From contig NZ_JAKJSD010000011.1 of the NCBI RefSeq assembly GCF_029029505.1, positions 84,800 to 148,799 of the forward strand: a stretch of DNA of 64,000 bases. The letters are read 5' to 3'. This stretch comes from Ancylomarina sp. DW003. GTDB taxonomy: Bacteria; Bacteroidota; Bacteroidia; Bacteroidales; Marinifilaceae. Positions 34,594 to 43,831 of the stretch are shown here, piece by piece (the first letter of the stretch is position 1; each line of letters starts with the position of its first letter). The notes under the pieces were generated by a model. That model did no database searches, was not told where the DNA came from, and was given only the letters and a program-made list of their open reading frames with translations. Position numbers and translations under genes: made by a program.

Positions 34594-36525
34594 ATGAAAA
34601 AAATCTACTTATTATTAACACTCTTACTCTTTAGTTTAATTGTTAATGCTGGCATCAATGGGCCAGGCATCAAAGATTCGCCTGGTATCTATCCCAACTT
34701 TGAAAAGCAATACTCTATTAGTCTTAGCGGTGATTGGAATTTTGAATGGTCAGTCGAAGGAGGTAAAATCATTAGAGGTAAATACGAATACGCAGTAATC
34801 ATACGTTGGCATGATTCAAACGTTGATGGACATAAAGTAAAATTGACCGCCAAAGCAAAGAACACTCCTAAAATTCTCAATTTCAGCGAATCAGTGAAGG
34901 TTTTTTCTTTGAAAGGTGAACAACCTGCAGAATTCACTGCCGGTGACAAAAACATCTCTTTCGGGGATAATACTGCTGTCACATACACAATTCCACGTCT
35001 TAATTATCCTGCAGATCCTGGTTTTGGAGGAGAATCTGCAGCTAGTTATGATTGGATAATACCTTCTGGCTGGAGACACAATAATAAAATTAGTAACGGA
35101 ACCGACCCTATAAACACAGACGATTCAAGTATTACTGTATATCCAGATGACTGTACAGGAGGTACAATCAAGGTTTTTGGTGTCCCCTTCTATTCTGACA
35201 TGTCGAAATCTGAAGAAAGGGTAAGAAAAATCACAAGAAGTACTCCCCCTATGAAAAGTTCTACGTTTACCACGACATGTGGCAATCCCAAAGAAATTAC
35301 GTTGGAGGTTGCAAACATTTCAAATGCAACATATCAATGGACAAAACCTTCAGCATGGTTGTGGACAAGCTCTACTAACACAAATATTGTTAAGGTAATG
35401 CCCAATGGTTCAAGTGGAGGTGCAGTATCAGTTAATGTGAATGGCTGTACTAATTTTACACAAAGTCAACAAATCGCATTTTACGACTGGGACCCGAATG
35501 AACCTGAACCAAAAATTACTGGTGCAAAAGTCGTATGCTCAGGCGGAAGTACTTACACATTGGTAAATGCCTATTCTAATGCAACAAGTGTTACATGGAG
35601 TGCAAGTCCTGCTTCCCTCTTTTCTAATGCATCAGGAAATAGTTCAAGTGCTTTCTTGAAAGCAAAATCATCGGCAACAAGTGGATCTGCTCAAATTACG
35701 TTTACACTACGCAATCAATGTGGAGCTAGCCATCCCGTGAAACATAATGTTTGGGTTGGTATTCCTAATAATATAAGAGGGAAAATGCCAAATCATGAAG
35801 AAGGAGAATATCCAATGTTATGCAAGATTGATCATTATATTTCTGATAATAGTCTAACTGTTAGATGTGATGGTGCTGACTTTGATGCAGAATACAAATG
35901 GAATATATGGAACAACGGTTTTGCTTATAATATCAGGCAAAATAGAATACAATTTCAACCATATACTGAAGGTGGTGTTGCTTTTGATGTAAAAGTGAAA
36001 AATAGTTGTGGCTGGTCAGATTCAGAAGGATTTATTTTTCCTGTTATTGATTGTGATGGTCCTGGTGGTCTTGGAGAAGAAATGTTTATAATGCCTTCAT
36101 CAGGTTCAGCCAACGAAAACGAAGAAATTGATTTTAATAACGTTGACGAGATATCTGATTATCAAAAGTCATCACAAGTACTGAATCCTGATAATTCTAC
36201 TAATTCAGCTCGTAGAATCTTCATGATGTCGCATCCCAATCCAGCCAATCAATATACAGAATTGAACTTTTATAGCGAGAATGAATTATCAACTTACCAA
36301 AAAGATTCTCCTACAATGATAAGTATCTCCTTAAGTGAACAAACTCAGGAACTAGGTGAATATGAAATTCAAATTTGGAGTGAACGAAAAGGTCTTGTAA
36401 AAAAATTAAAAGCTAGAGATAAAAAGCTACAGATCAAAACCAATACTTTAGATGAAGGACTTTACTTTCTCCATGTTATTGTTAATGGACGAGTGTATAA
36501 ACAAAAGTTGAGAATAAAACGATAA
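34594..36525 (+). CDS. Secreted PKD-like protein with T9SS type A sorting domain
   Basis: 643 residues. A signal peptide (~1-19, MKKIYLLLTLLLFSLIVNA) is followed by Ig/PKD-like modules; each has a W-x-x-P or Y-x-W core and paired Cys (ATYQWTKPSAW, SVTWSASPAS, AEYKWNIW). The last ~100 residues look like a T9SS type A C-terminal domain: M-S-H-P-N-P-A-N-Q-Y-T, then L-D-E-G-L-Y-F-L-H-V-I-V-N-G and the basic end KQKLRIKR. It should be exported across the outer membrane and attached to the surface or released. The role is unknown; adhesion or matrix binding is possible. Confidence 0.8.
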   Translation: MKKIYLLLTLLLFSLIVNAGINGPGIKDSPGIYPNFEKQYSISLSGDWNFEWSVEGGKIIRGKYEYAVIIRWHDSNVDGHKVKLTAKAKNTPKILNFSESVKVFSLKGEQPAEFTAGDKNISFGDNTAVTYTIPRLNYPADPGFGGESAASYDWIIPSGWRHNNKISNGTDPINTDDSSITVYPDDCTGGTIKVFGVPFYSDMSKSEERVRKITRSTPPMKSSTFTTTCGNPKEITLEVANISNATYQWTKPSAWLWTSSTNTNIVKVMPNGSSGGAVSVNVNGCTNFTQSQQIAFYDWDPNEPEPKITGAKVVCSGGSTYTLVNAYSNATSVTWSASPASLFSNASGNSSSAFLKAKSSATSGSAQITFTLRNQCGASHPVKHNVWVGIPNNIRGKMPNHEEGEYPMLCKIDHYISDNSLTVRCDGADFDAEYKWNIWNNGFAYNIRQNRIQFQPYTEGGVAFDVKVKNSCGWSDSEGFIFPVIDCDGPGGLGEEMFIMPSSGSANENEEIDFNNVDEISDYQKSSQVLNPDNSTNSARRIFMMSHPNPANQYTELNFYSENELSTYQKDSPTMISISLSEQTQELGEYEIQIWSERKGLVKKLKARDKKLQIKTNTLDEGLYFLHVIVNGRVYKQKLRIKR

Positions 36526-36547
36526 TAAAATTATTAGTTATTAGTGT

Positions 36548-36582
36548 AAGAGGGCATCTTTTCAATGGATGCCTTCTTTTTT
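36548..36582 (+). terminator. Terminator after the T9SS type A protein
   Basis: AAGAGGGCATC pairs with GATGCCTTCTT (one G-T pair, loop of nine), followed by TTTTTA. Confidence 0.85.
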
Positions 36583-36682
36583 ACTCTTCAGTTTCAAGAA
36601 AATTTCCACAAAACAGAAACAACCTTTCTAACAATTGAACATCAATAGTTTAAACAGAATTATGAACCAATAAATTGAAACT

Positions 36683-37237
36683 ATGAAAACAATTGGATTT
36701 AAACACTTACTTATCCCCATATGCGTTAGCATATCACTAGGTGCAGGATGCGATAAAGATGATGATAAAATATTCTTAGAATTGAAAACTGGTAGTGATC
36801 AAACTCAAATTAAAAAATTAATAAGTGGTATTGAGTTTAAATATTGCTTATTAGATGAAGCAAAAAATTCTAAAGTAGTATTTAATCATGGAGAAAATAT
36901 ATCTTTCTATTTTTCAATAACTAATAAGAATGATAGTAAAATTACTATTGATGGTAAACTAATCAATTCTGATTTTTTTATAGTCAAAAAAAACTCTTCA
37001 AATGAATCTATTGGGAAACCCTGGACTTCTGTGTTTTGCGAGTATAGTCTCAGTCCTCAAGAATTCAACTTAGAACCAATGGAAACATTAGAATTAATCG
37101 CCCCTTGGAATGTGTCGATAGAATCAAGTAACAGTTACTTCCCATTTTGTTTTGAGCAAAATAATCCAATCATGCCAATTGATTTGTATTTCTCAGAATT
37201 CACAATCGAGAGTTATAAAAGAAGATGTAGCATTTGA
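36683..37237 (+). CDS. Hypothetical lipoprotein, shared-leader group member 1
   Basis: 184 residues with signal peptide and lipobox L-G-A-G-C (Cys23), then D-K-D-D-D-K. A Lys followed by acidic residues just after the acylated Cys resembles the lipoprotein export signal that sends lipoproteins to the cell surface in Bacteroidota. The first ~26 residues nearly match those of the lipoproteins at 37254 and 37749, but the mature part is different: beta-rich, with two Cys and a pattern such as GENISFYFSITNKND. No function is recognised. It starts a run of five closely spaced envelope genes on the same strand. Confidence 0.6.
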   Translation: MKTIGFKHLLIPICVSISLGAGCDKDDDKIFLELKTGSDQTQIKKLISGIEFKYCLLDEAKNSKVVFNHGENISFYFSITNKNDSKITIDGKLINSDFFIVKKNSSNESIGKPWTSVFCEYSLSPQEFNLEPMETLELIAPWNVSIESSNSYFPFCFEQNNPIMPIDLYFSEFTIESYKRRCSI

Positions 37238-37253
37238 AATCAAGTAATATGCT

Positions 37254-37721
37254 ATGAAAATATTTCGATTTATACACCTACTCATCCTTATATACCTAAG
37301 CGTATCTCTAGGTGTGGGATGTGACAAAAGCAAAGGGGATAGTGAATTTGTTAAAAAAGACTTCTTAAAATTCTCGGATTTCGGGTGTAAAGACGTCCTA
37401 TGGAACCTGAAACCTGAATATTCAGGAAGTCATTATATAATATCTAATCAAAGTGAACTGGAAGAATATATTACAAGTGAGTGTATTCCACAAATAGACT
37501 TCACAAAATACATAGTTCTTATTGGCAATAAACATTTTACAACAGGAACTTCTCTTTATGATGAAAAAGTTGAGGAAAGTAATTCCGAAATTGTGTATAC
37601 AGTGACCTTCCTTACCAATGAAGCTGCTGTTGTCATAGGAGTTAACTATCATGTTGTTATTGAAAGATCGTCAATCAATAAAAACATCAAGATAATAGAA
37701 ACTACAAAAAATAGTTTGTAG
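37254..37721 (+). CDS. Hypothetical lipoprotein, shared-leader group member 2
   Basis: 155 residues, lipobox L-G-V-G-C (Cys23) followed by D-K-S-K. The mature part (SELEEYITSECIPQIDFTKY, then VVIGVNYHVVIERS) is loosely reminiscent of PrcB-like protease-complex proteins, but the match is too weak to name. It begins 17 bp after the preceding gene. Confidence 0.55.
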   Translation: MKIFRFIHLLILIYLSVSLGVGCDKSKGDSEFVKKDFLKFSDFGCKDVLWNLKPEYSGSHYIISNQSELEEYITSECIPQIDFTKYIVLIGNKHFTTGTSLYDEKVEESNSEIVYTVTFLTNEAAVVIGVNYHVVIERSSINKNIKIIETTKNSL

Positions 37722-37748
37722 AAAACAAACCCTAGATAAATAGAAGCA

Positions 37749-38165
37749 ATGAAAGCAATTCGATTTAAACACCTACTCATTCTTATATGCCTAAGTCTAT
37801 CATTAGGTGCAGGATGTGATAAAGTAAAACCTGATTGTGGGTGCGATTCAGAAACGCTAAATGTAATTTCAGAATCGGATAATTTGATCGGGCAGATCTG
37901 GTACAAAACAAAACAGGATTTGAATGATGATTATTACAATAATAAATATTGGATAAGTGTTATTGTAAAAAATTCAGATAAAGCTGATCATTTTATTATT
38001 TGCAATGAGGAATTTATAAATGATGAAATTATCAAACTAGCAAAAACATCAGAAGATACGAAAGTAAAATTTACTGGGCACTTGAAAGAAACCTGTAAAA
38101 AAGAGTTTGATGTTTCAGAACGAACTTATAGTCGAATTGTATTAACTAAAATTGAATTACAATGA
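37749..38165 (+). CDS. Hypothetical lipoprotein, shared-leader group member 3
   Basis: 138 residues, lipobox L-G-A-G-C (Cys23) followed by D-K-V-K. The small mature domain has further Cys (CGCDSE, IICNEE, LKETCKKE) and no recognised family. The signal-peptide coding sequence nearly repeats that of the two upstream lipoproteins. Its stop overlaps the next ATG (ATGA, 38162-38165), suggesting translational coupling. Confidence 0.6.
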   Translation: MKAIRFKHLLILICLSLSLGAGCDKVKPDCGCDSETLNVISESDNLIGQIWYKTKQDLNDDYYNNKYWISVIVKNSDKADHFIICNEEFINDEIIKLAKTSEDTKVKFTGHLKETCKKEFDVSERTYSRIVLTKIELQ

Positions 38166-38617
38166 AAGCAAACCAATTTTTATTACTCGCTTTATTATTA
38201 GTATTTCTAATGCTTACAGCTCACAGTTGCGAAAAGGATAATGAAAACTATATGCACAAAGAGGGATATATTGTAGGATTCGACCCCTGTACAATAAACC
38301 ACAAATATAGAATAGGATATGTTATAATATCAACAGATTTACAAGATACATTGCTAACCTATAATTTATCGGACCCTAATTATAAAATGCCTGCATCGGT
38401 ACTTAATTCTCAAGATACACTCTATAAAATTCCTAAGTCGTCTTTTGATAACTACAAAAACTCACCTTACTTCCCCAATACTTTACGTTACAAATACCCT
38501 GTTAGATTCTCTTATTCTATAGCCAAAGAAGACGAAATGGTTTACAACATGTGCACAGCAGATATTATTTCTATAGATTTTATTCAAATGATTATAAAAT
38601 CCTTAACAAAGCAATAA
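38162..38617 (+). CDS. Hypothetical lipoprotein, coupled to the preceding gene
   Basis: 151 residues; signal peptide with lipobox T-A-H-S-C, again Cys at 23, followed by E-K-D-N-E, another possible surface-export signal. The start (MKANQF) is a diverged version of the shared leader. The mature part begins with H-K-E-G-Y-I-V-G-F-D-P-C, a pattern seen in small secreted Bacteroidota proteins of unknown role. Confidence 0.6.
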   Translation: MKANQFLLLALLLVFLMLTAHSCEKDNENYMHKEGYIVGFDPCTINHKYRIGYVIISTDLQDTLLTYNLSDPNYKMPASVLNSQDTLYKIPKSSFDNYKNSPYFPNTLRYKYPVRFSYSIAKEDEMVYNMCTADIISIDFIQMIIKSLTKQ

Positions 38618-38638
38618 TCGATCTATATTTATACCAAT

Positions 38639-39292
38639 ATGAGAAATATAAAAACGAAAAAAGGCCCTTTAATCAGAAACATATTGAACACCTTTATCTT
38701 TCTAGCTTTAATTCTTGCTACCAATATAGAATCTAAAGCTCAGGTAGCTATCCTTGCTAGTGGCAATTATTGTAATATAAGAAGTGATATCTCTCTAGAA
38801 AACAAAGAATCACTTCTTGGATATAACTTAGGCTTATCAATTCAGTATTATCCTATTAAGAAGTTTAAAAACGTTTCAATTATCACCGAGGTAGTTTACA
38901 ACAGAAAAGGCTATCAACAACAATTTGAGAAGAACTATCAATTTAAGTTCAACTATTTATCCCTTCCTATTTTAGTGAATTATTCTCTTTCTAATAATAT
39001 TGCTATGCACTCAGGTATTGAGCTAAGTACATTAATTACAACTAATATTGCGAAAGGAAAAGAAACCTATAAAAATTTTGACTTAGGCTTAGTATTCGGA
39101 TTAAGCTGCTTTAATAAGAAGAGAATAAGTTGTTTCTCCAGAATTACTTATGGGCTGACTCCTATGCTTGACTATTATGAGATTGATGATCTTGGAAATT
39201 TTAGTAGGGAAATACATGACTTAAAGAACATATGCTTATCAATCGGCTTTAAAATCAATATTTACAATGAAAAAATACGTTTATACAAATAG
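38639..39292 (+). CDS. PorT-like outer-membrane beta-barrel protein
   Basis: 217 residues with a signal-type N-terminus ending K-A-Q near residue 35, followed by alternating amphipathic strands. The F-N-Y-L-S-L-P-I-L-V-N-Y and G-I-E-L-S segments are typical of the PorT/OMP_b-brl_2 family, and an aromatic-rich barrel follows. Such small barrels sit in the outer membrane; only some take part in T9SS. It overlaps the next gene by 26 bp. Confidence 0.7.
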   Translation: MRNIKTKKGPLIRNILNTFIFLALILATNIESKAQVAILASGNYCNIRSDISLENKESLLGYNLGLSIQYYPIKKFKNVSIITEVVYNRKGYQQQFEKNYQFKFNYLSLPILVNYSLSNNIAMHSGIELSTLITTNIAKGKETYKNFDLGLVFGLSCFNKKRISCFSRITYGLTPMLDYYEIDDLGNFSREIHDLKNICLSIGFKINIYNEKIRLYK

Positions 39293-39875
39293 CATCTTAA
39301 TAGTACTTGCATGTCTTATACTTAGCGCTTGCGAAGGAACGTTCATTCCCGATCCTATTGATCCCCGGCTTCCCAAATATACCGAGAACGGATATGGTAC
39401 AGCAGGTGCATTTATTAATGATAGAATCTGGACATCGCATGTTAATTATGGCTTTTTAACAAGTTCTGATAAACCAATGATAAAAGTTTGGCACGAGCAA
39501 GATAGTTTAAGGTTTACATTTTCAGGAAGCATTGAACAGACAAGTGCATCTGTAGAATTTCATTTAACAGGCTTGGGTATTACTAAATTTGAAGATTTAA
39601 TCGATTTAAACGAACAAAAAATAAGTTTGAACGGGAATAAAAACATTGGGTATTACATTGAAAATTATTCATCATCAAGCTACGACAAAAAAGGAATTGG
39701 ACAAATCTATTTTAGAAATGTGCAATACAATAATGACAAATCTGCAATAATTATCTCGGGAACATTTGGTTTTTCTTTACCTGATACGCATCAAATCCCA
39801 TTAAAAGTAAATTCTGGTAGATTCGATTATAAAATATTTAAGACAAATTTTGAACAGCATGATGAATATGAATAG
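39267..39875 (+). CDS. Hypothetical lipoprotein
   Basis: 202 residues, lipobox L-I-L-S-A-C (Cys22) followed by E-G-T-F. The mature domain has G-A-F-I-N-D-R-I-W-T-S and a lipocalin-like run of strands (SLRFTFSGSIEQTSASVEFH, SGRFDYKIF), resembling DUF6252-like lipoproteins. It overlaps the upstream barrel gene, so the pair is likely co-translated. Confidence 0.6.
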   Translation: MKKYVYTNSILIVLACLILSACEGTFIPDPIDPRLPKYTENGYGTAGAFINDRIWTSHVNYGFLTSSDKPMIKVWHEQDSLRFTFSGSIEQTSASVEFHLTGLGITKFEDLIDLNEQKISLNGNKNIGYYIENYSSSSYDKKGIGQIYFRNVQYNNDKSAIIISGTFGFSLPDTHQIPLKVNSGRFDYKIFKTNFEQHDEYE

Positions 39876-40013
39876 AAGCTATCCTAAATCTGTATTCAAA
39901 CAGCTAACTGACCTTTAAATATTGATAGAACAAGCATTCTAACAATTGATTTAGATAAAAAAGAATTACAAATTTAAAACTTGAGCATATTCTACTAACC
40001 CATTTTTCTAATA

Positions 40014-40553
40014 CTATTCTGAGATAATCTTATCCATCTTAATATCGTGCTCATCGGTAGGTACTGATTCTAAAAGTTGAAAATCGAAACAAACCCCCAA
40101 CTTGTAGGCTTTGAGACTGGAGAGTAGTTTGTCGTAGTAGGCCTTCCCTCTCCCCATACGATTATTCTCCACATCGAAAGCGACACCAGGGACAAGAATC
40201 AAATCAATTTCTTCGTAAGCCGTAAACAGTTCTCCAGAAGGTTCTGGGATACCAAAGTTTTCACCTGCAATTAAATCTTCTTCGCCTCTAAACACACGCA
40301 AATCTAAATCATTGCCATTTACACAAGGTAAAATAACTCGTTTACTCCTTGCCCATTTTATTACAAAGTCAGAAGTTTGAACCTCATCGGTCATAGCCCA
40401 ATAGAGCATGACTGTTTTCGCAGCAGCAAACTCTGGCAATTGTTCTACCTTTTTTAAAATTCCAACCGAACGATTCGTTTTCTCTTCAAGAGATACCGTT
40501 TTCTTTAGATTACGAATCTCACGGCGAATTCGCTTTTTTTCTTCATCTATCAT
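40014..40553 (-). CDS. 5-formyltetrahydrofolate cyclo-ligase
   Basis: The frame extends to 40616, but the Met at 40553 (MIDEEKKRIRREIRNL) aligns with family starts, giving 179 residues. It converts 5-formyl-THF to 5,10-methenyl-THF using ATP. Landmarks are the basic N-terminal helix (K-K-R-I-R-R-E), F-G-I-P-E-P, L-V-P-G-V-A-F-D and M-G-R-G-K-A-Y-Y-D-K (usually GRGxGYYDR; here one Gly is Ala). Confidence 0.9.
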   Translation of the reverse strand: MIDEEKKRIRREIRNLKKTVSLEEKTNRSVGILKKVEQLPEFAAAKTVMLYWAMTDEVQTSDFVIKWARSKRVILPCVNGNDLDLRVFRGEEDLIAGENFGIPEPSGELFTAYEEIDLILVPGVAFDVENNRMGRGKAYYDKLLSSLKAYKLGVCFDFQLLESVPTDEHDIKMDKIISE

Positions 40554-40808
40554 TTCGAAAAACAATTTTTCTAAATTTTGAGTAACACGACAAATATAAT
40601 GGCGTATAGATTTCAATTAGTGTCCACTAACACGTTAATGAGCTTGCGATTAAATTGCTCAAATTATCACAAATCACTTTAGAAAATAAATTTTCAGCAT
40701 AAGGGAGGGGATTCACTTTAATTTGAGGAAATCTGTGAAATTTGTGGCTTAATATTCTGTAAAAAATCTAATCTCTCATATGTAGCATCTAAGAATCTAC
40801 ATTTTGAA

Positions 40809-41801
40809 TCAAGGTTGATAAGCCGATTCCCTCAAAATGGCAGCATAATCATCATTAGCCATCAAAGCCTGTAACTCAAGCTCCTTATGCTTCTCCATAT
40901 ACGATTTTACAATTTGCAAGCCTATCCAGGTTCCAATTCGTCCCGGTGATTCCTGTGGCATACCTGTGGTAAAGGGCGCATCATTTATATAATTACGCGC
41001 CATGCTGGCATCCGTACTAAACAAGTGCTTCTGCTCAATTAAATAAGCCCATACCTGAGGTTCATTATCAACACACCATTGAAAATCTTTTTCTTTGTAT
41101 TTCATGATATCAAACTCGGCCTTTTCCGGTAATAAAGCTTGCAAAAAATAAAGTACCTTACCTTGATATATCATTTGCTCCATCAAATTCTGAGTTTTAG
41201 GTTTAAAAGGAAACTCAGTTAAGCCATAAGCCAGTAAAATATCCTGAGCAATTCGATTTGGTGTCATATTCGCACGCAAATAAATAGGCCGTCTCAATAA
41301 GGCATAAAAATCACAATCCTCACCCAAATACTTATCCAAACTCACACCTATTACTCCCTCATCAACAACGATAGATTGGTTAAAACCTGAAAGTTGTGAA
41401 AACAGCTTTGGAACTTTTCTATTGGGGAAATAGTATTTCAAATACTTAAACCCTTCTGTCAACTCCTCTTCTTGTGCTTTCAAATTAGGAAAAACTGAAT
41501 CGATTCGCTTAAGCACAATATTCATGGTAGAATCATTCAGAAACTTATTTAAATATTGCGAGTAGTTTAAATCATCAATATTTCCCAATTGAATCACTCT
41601 CTCCGAGTAAAGCTTCAGTATCTGTGGATACTTTGTTTTTACTGATTCCAATGATGTCCCTTGCTTAATCGCAAATAAATCTTTCTCAAATCTTTGAATT
41701 TTGATATCAAGTTCAATATCCGACACATCAACCTTTAATTTATTCGATTGACAGGCAACAAAAGTGATAAGTATAAATAAACTGAAAACTATTCTTCTCA
41801 T
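40809..41801 (-). CDS. gldB: Gliding motility lipoprotein GldB-like
   Basis: 330 residues; lipobox F-V-A-C (Cys17). The mature part shows the GldB pattern: D-I-K-I-Q-R-F-E-K-D-L-F near 31, Y-L-G-E-D-C-D-F-Y, P-N-R-I-A-Q-D-I-L-L-A-Y-G, and the C-terminal P-G-R-I-G-T-W-I-G-L-Q-I-V-x-S-Y-M. In Flavobacterium gldB is needed for gliding and lies beside nadE; the same divergent neighbour is seen here. GldB homologues occur in non-gliding Bacteroidota too, so motility cannot be concluded. Confidence 0.85.
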   Translation of the reverse strand: MRRIVFSLFILITFVACQSNKLKVDVSDIELDIKIQRFEKDLFAIKQGTSLESVKTKYPQILKLYSERVIQLGNIDDLNYSQYLNKFLNDSTMNIVLKRIDSVFPNLKAQEEELTEGFKYLKYYFPNRKVPKLFSQLSGFNQSIVVDEGVIGVSLDKYLGEDCDFYALLRRPIYLRANMTPNRIAQDILLAYGLTEFPFKPKTQNLMEQMIYQGKVLYFLQALLPEKAEFDIMKYKEKDFQWCVDNEPQVWAYLIEQKHLFSTDASMARNYINDAPFTTGMPQESPGRIGTWIGLQIVKSYMEKHKELELQALMANDDYAAILRESAYQP

Positions 41802-41858
41802 TATAATCTGTTTAATTAGGTCAACATCAATTTATATTGATAGCTGACAAGTTATCAT

Positions 41859-41887
41859 CAAAATTACCAAAATACAGCAGGCATCAA
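41859..41887 (-). promoter_or_regulatory. Promoter of gldB
   Basis: Read on the minus strand: TTG (41887-41885), 18 bp, TAATTTTG (41866-41859), 58 bp upstream of the gldB start. Confidence 0.6.
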
Positions 41888-41967
41888 AGTTAAAAATTCA
41901 TATTTCTAAGCTGAAAATTTAGTTGTTCATTAGCCTCTTGAGCTTTAAAAGATTAATGATTTATCAT

Positions 41968-41975
41968 TAACTTTG
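41968..41975 (+). promoter_or_regulatory. -7 box of nadE
   Basis: TAACTTTG, an exact TAnnTTTG, 54 bp upstream of the ATG at 42030. The -33 position has TTTA rather than TTG. Confidence 0.45.
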
Positions 41976-42029
41976 TCCATTACCCTTAACAAGGGGCAAA
42001 TTCAAATTTATTGTACAAATAATATAGAA

Positions 42030-43676
42030 ATGAAGATTGTTTTAGCACAACTCAACTATCATATAGGGAATTTTGAACTTAATACAGATAAAATTATAAC
42101 AGCTATAGAACAAGCCAAAATCAAACAAGCTGATATGGTTGTCTTTTCTGAATTAGCTATTTGTGGTTATCCTCCTAAGGATTTATTGGAAAGAAAAGAT
42201 TTTATCGGGAAGACTCAGGATGCGATCAAGCTTATTGCATCAAAATGTACCGATATTGCTGCCGTATTAGGTGGCCCTTCTATCAATCCTCATTCAAAAG
42301 GTAAAAAACTGTACAATTCTGCTTTTTTCCTTTGCGATGGAAAAATTCAAAGTGTTCATAACAAAACGCTTCTTCCTACTTACGATATATTCGATGAATA
42401 CCGTTATTTCGAGCCCAATACCGAATATAATTTGGTTGAATATGAAGGCAAGAAAATTGCTATTACCATTTGCGAAGATCTTTGGGAGAAACAGGCTGTC
42501 GACAACAATTTTGCAAAGGAAGAGTTGTACACAATATCTCCTATGGAGGAACTAAGTCAACTAAATCCTGATTTTGTTGTGAATATTGCTGCATCACCTT
42601 TTTCTCACAACCAGAAAAATATCAGAACTGAAATTCTTCAATCCGTTTCAAAAAAATACCACCTACCAGTCATCTACGTTAATCAAATTGGCGCTAATAC
42701 AGAGTTGATTTTCGATGGAGATTCAATGGTGATCAATTCAAAAGGAGAAGTGGCTTATCGCTTAAACTACTTTGAAGAAGATTTCGGCATTATTAATTTA
42801 AATGAAATTGAAAATCAAAAGGCAGAAGAGAAAGAGGTTGATTATATTGAAAAAATCCACGATGCTCTTGTTTTAGGTCTAAAAGATTATTTTGGAAAGA
42901 TGGGCTTTAAGCAAGCCACATTAGGCCTATCGGGCGGTATCGATTCTGCCGTTACCGTTGTTTTAGCCGAAAGGGCTTTAGGTAAAGAAAATGTTCGCGT
43001 TCTGCTTATGCCTTCTGAGTTTTCTTCGGATCATTCGATAAAAGACGCTGAAGATTTAGCTAACAATCTGGGTATTCAATACGAGATTGTACCTATTCAA
43101 GGTATTTTTAAGTCATTTGAAACTAGCCTGGCTCCTATTTTTGGTGATCTACCTTTTAATATTGCTGAAGAGAATATTCAAGCCCGTGTTCGTGGTACAT
43201 TAATAATGGGCTTATCAAATAAGTTTGGTCATATCGTTCTGAACACATCTAACAAAAGTGAATCGGCAGTTGGTTATGGTACACTTTACGGTGATATGAA
43301 TGGTGGCATTGCTGTTCTTGGGGATGTTTATAAAACAGATGTATTCAAGCTCGCTTACTTCATGAATAAGGATAAAGAAGTTATTCCTTTAAATAGTATT
43401 GTTAAACCACCATCAGCAGAATTACGACCTGATCAGAAAGATTCAGATTCGTTACCTGATTATGACATTCTAGATCAAATTCTATATTTATATATTGAAA
43501 AGAACATGCCTGTAAGTGAAATTATAGAGCAAGGTTTTGTTAAAGAAGTGGTTGAAAAAATCATTCGATTAGTTAATATGAATGAATACAAAAGATTCCA
43601 AACAGCACCTGTTTTACGCGTTTCATCGAAGGCTTTTGGCTATGGAAGAAAAATTCCTTTAGTCGCCAAACACTAA
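42030..43676 (+). CDS. nadE: Glutamine-dependent NAD+ synthetase
   Basis: The ATG at 42030 (MKIVLAQLNYHIGNF) is preferred, giving 548 residues. The N-terminal nitrilase-type glutaminase domain has the triad Glu41 (F-S-E-L-A-I-C-G-Y-P), Lys112 (H-N-K-T-L-L-P-T-Y) and Cys148 (I-T-I-C-E-D-L-W). The C-terminal synthetase has the PP-loop S-G-G-I-D-S at 301-306 and S-N-K-S-E. It amidates nicotinate adenine dinucleotide using ammonia from glutamine. Confidence 0.95.
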   Translation: MKIVLAQLNYHIGNFELNTDKIITAIEQAKIKQADMVVFSELAICGYPPKDLLERKDFIGKTQDAIKLIASKCTDIAAVLGGPSINPHSKGKKLYNSAFFLCDGKIQSVHNKTLLPTYDIFDEYRYFEPNTEYNLVEYEGKKIAITICEDLWEKQAVDNNFAKEELYTISPMEELSQLNPDFVVNIAASPFSHNQKNIRTEILQSVSKKYHLPVIYVNQIGANTELIFDGDSMVINSKGEVAYRLNYFEEDFGIINLNEIENQKAEEKEVDYIEKIHDALVLGLKDYFGKMGFKQATLGLSGGIDSAVTVVLAERALGKENVRVLLMPSEFSSDHSIKDAEDLANNLGIQYEIVPIQGIFKSFETSLAPIFGDLPFNIAEENIQARVRGTLIMGLSNKFGHIVLNTSNKSESAVGYGTLYGDMNGGIAVLGDVYKTDVFKLAYFMNKDKEVIPLNSIVKPPSAELRPDQKDSDSLPDYDILDQILYLYIEKNMPVSEIIEQGFVKEVVEKIIRLVNMNEYKRFQTAPVLRVSSKAFGYGRKIPLVAKH

Positions 43677-43751
43677 ACAAAAGACTAAACTATTTGAATT
43701 ACTGACATTTAAATAACAAAAGTTTATTAAAGACAAATTTCTTTATTCCTT

Positions 43752-43781
43752 TTGCCATTTAATTTGATTTGCCTACATTTG
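43752..43781 (+). promoter_or_regulatory. Promoter of the Crp/Fnr gene
   Basis: TTG (43752-43754), 19 bp, TACATTTG (43774-43781), 50 bp upstream of the start codon. Confidence 0.7.
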
Positions 43782-43831
43782 AAATGTTTTATAACATATC
43801 CGATTTCTAAATTCATACACTAGATCCGATC

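Noticed and set aside
34689..34988. 99-residue minus-strand ORF inside the T9SS type A protein
   Set aside because: Antisense shadow; the plus-strand frame has signal peptide, modules and sorting domain.
38551..38736. 61-residue plus-strand ORF at the junction of the lipoprotein and barrel genes
   Set aside because: Overlaps both neighbours in another frame and has no start context or family pattern.
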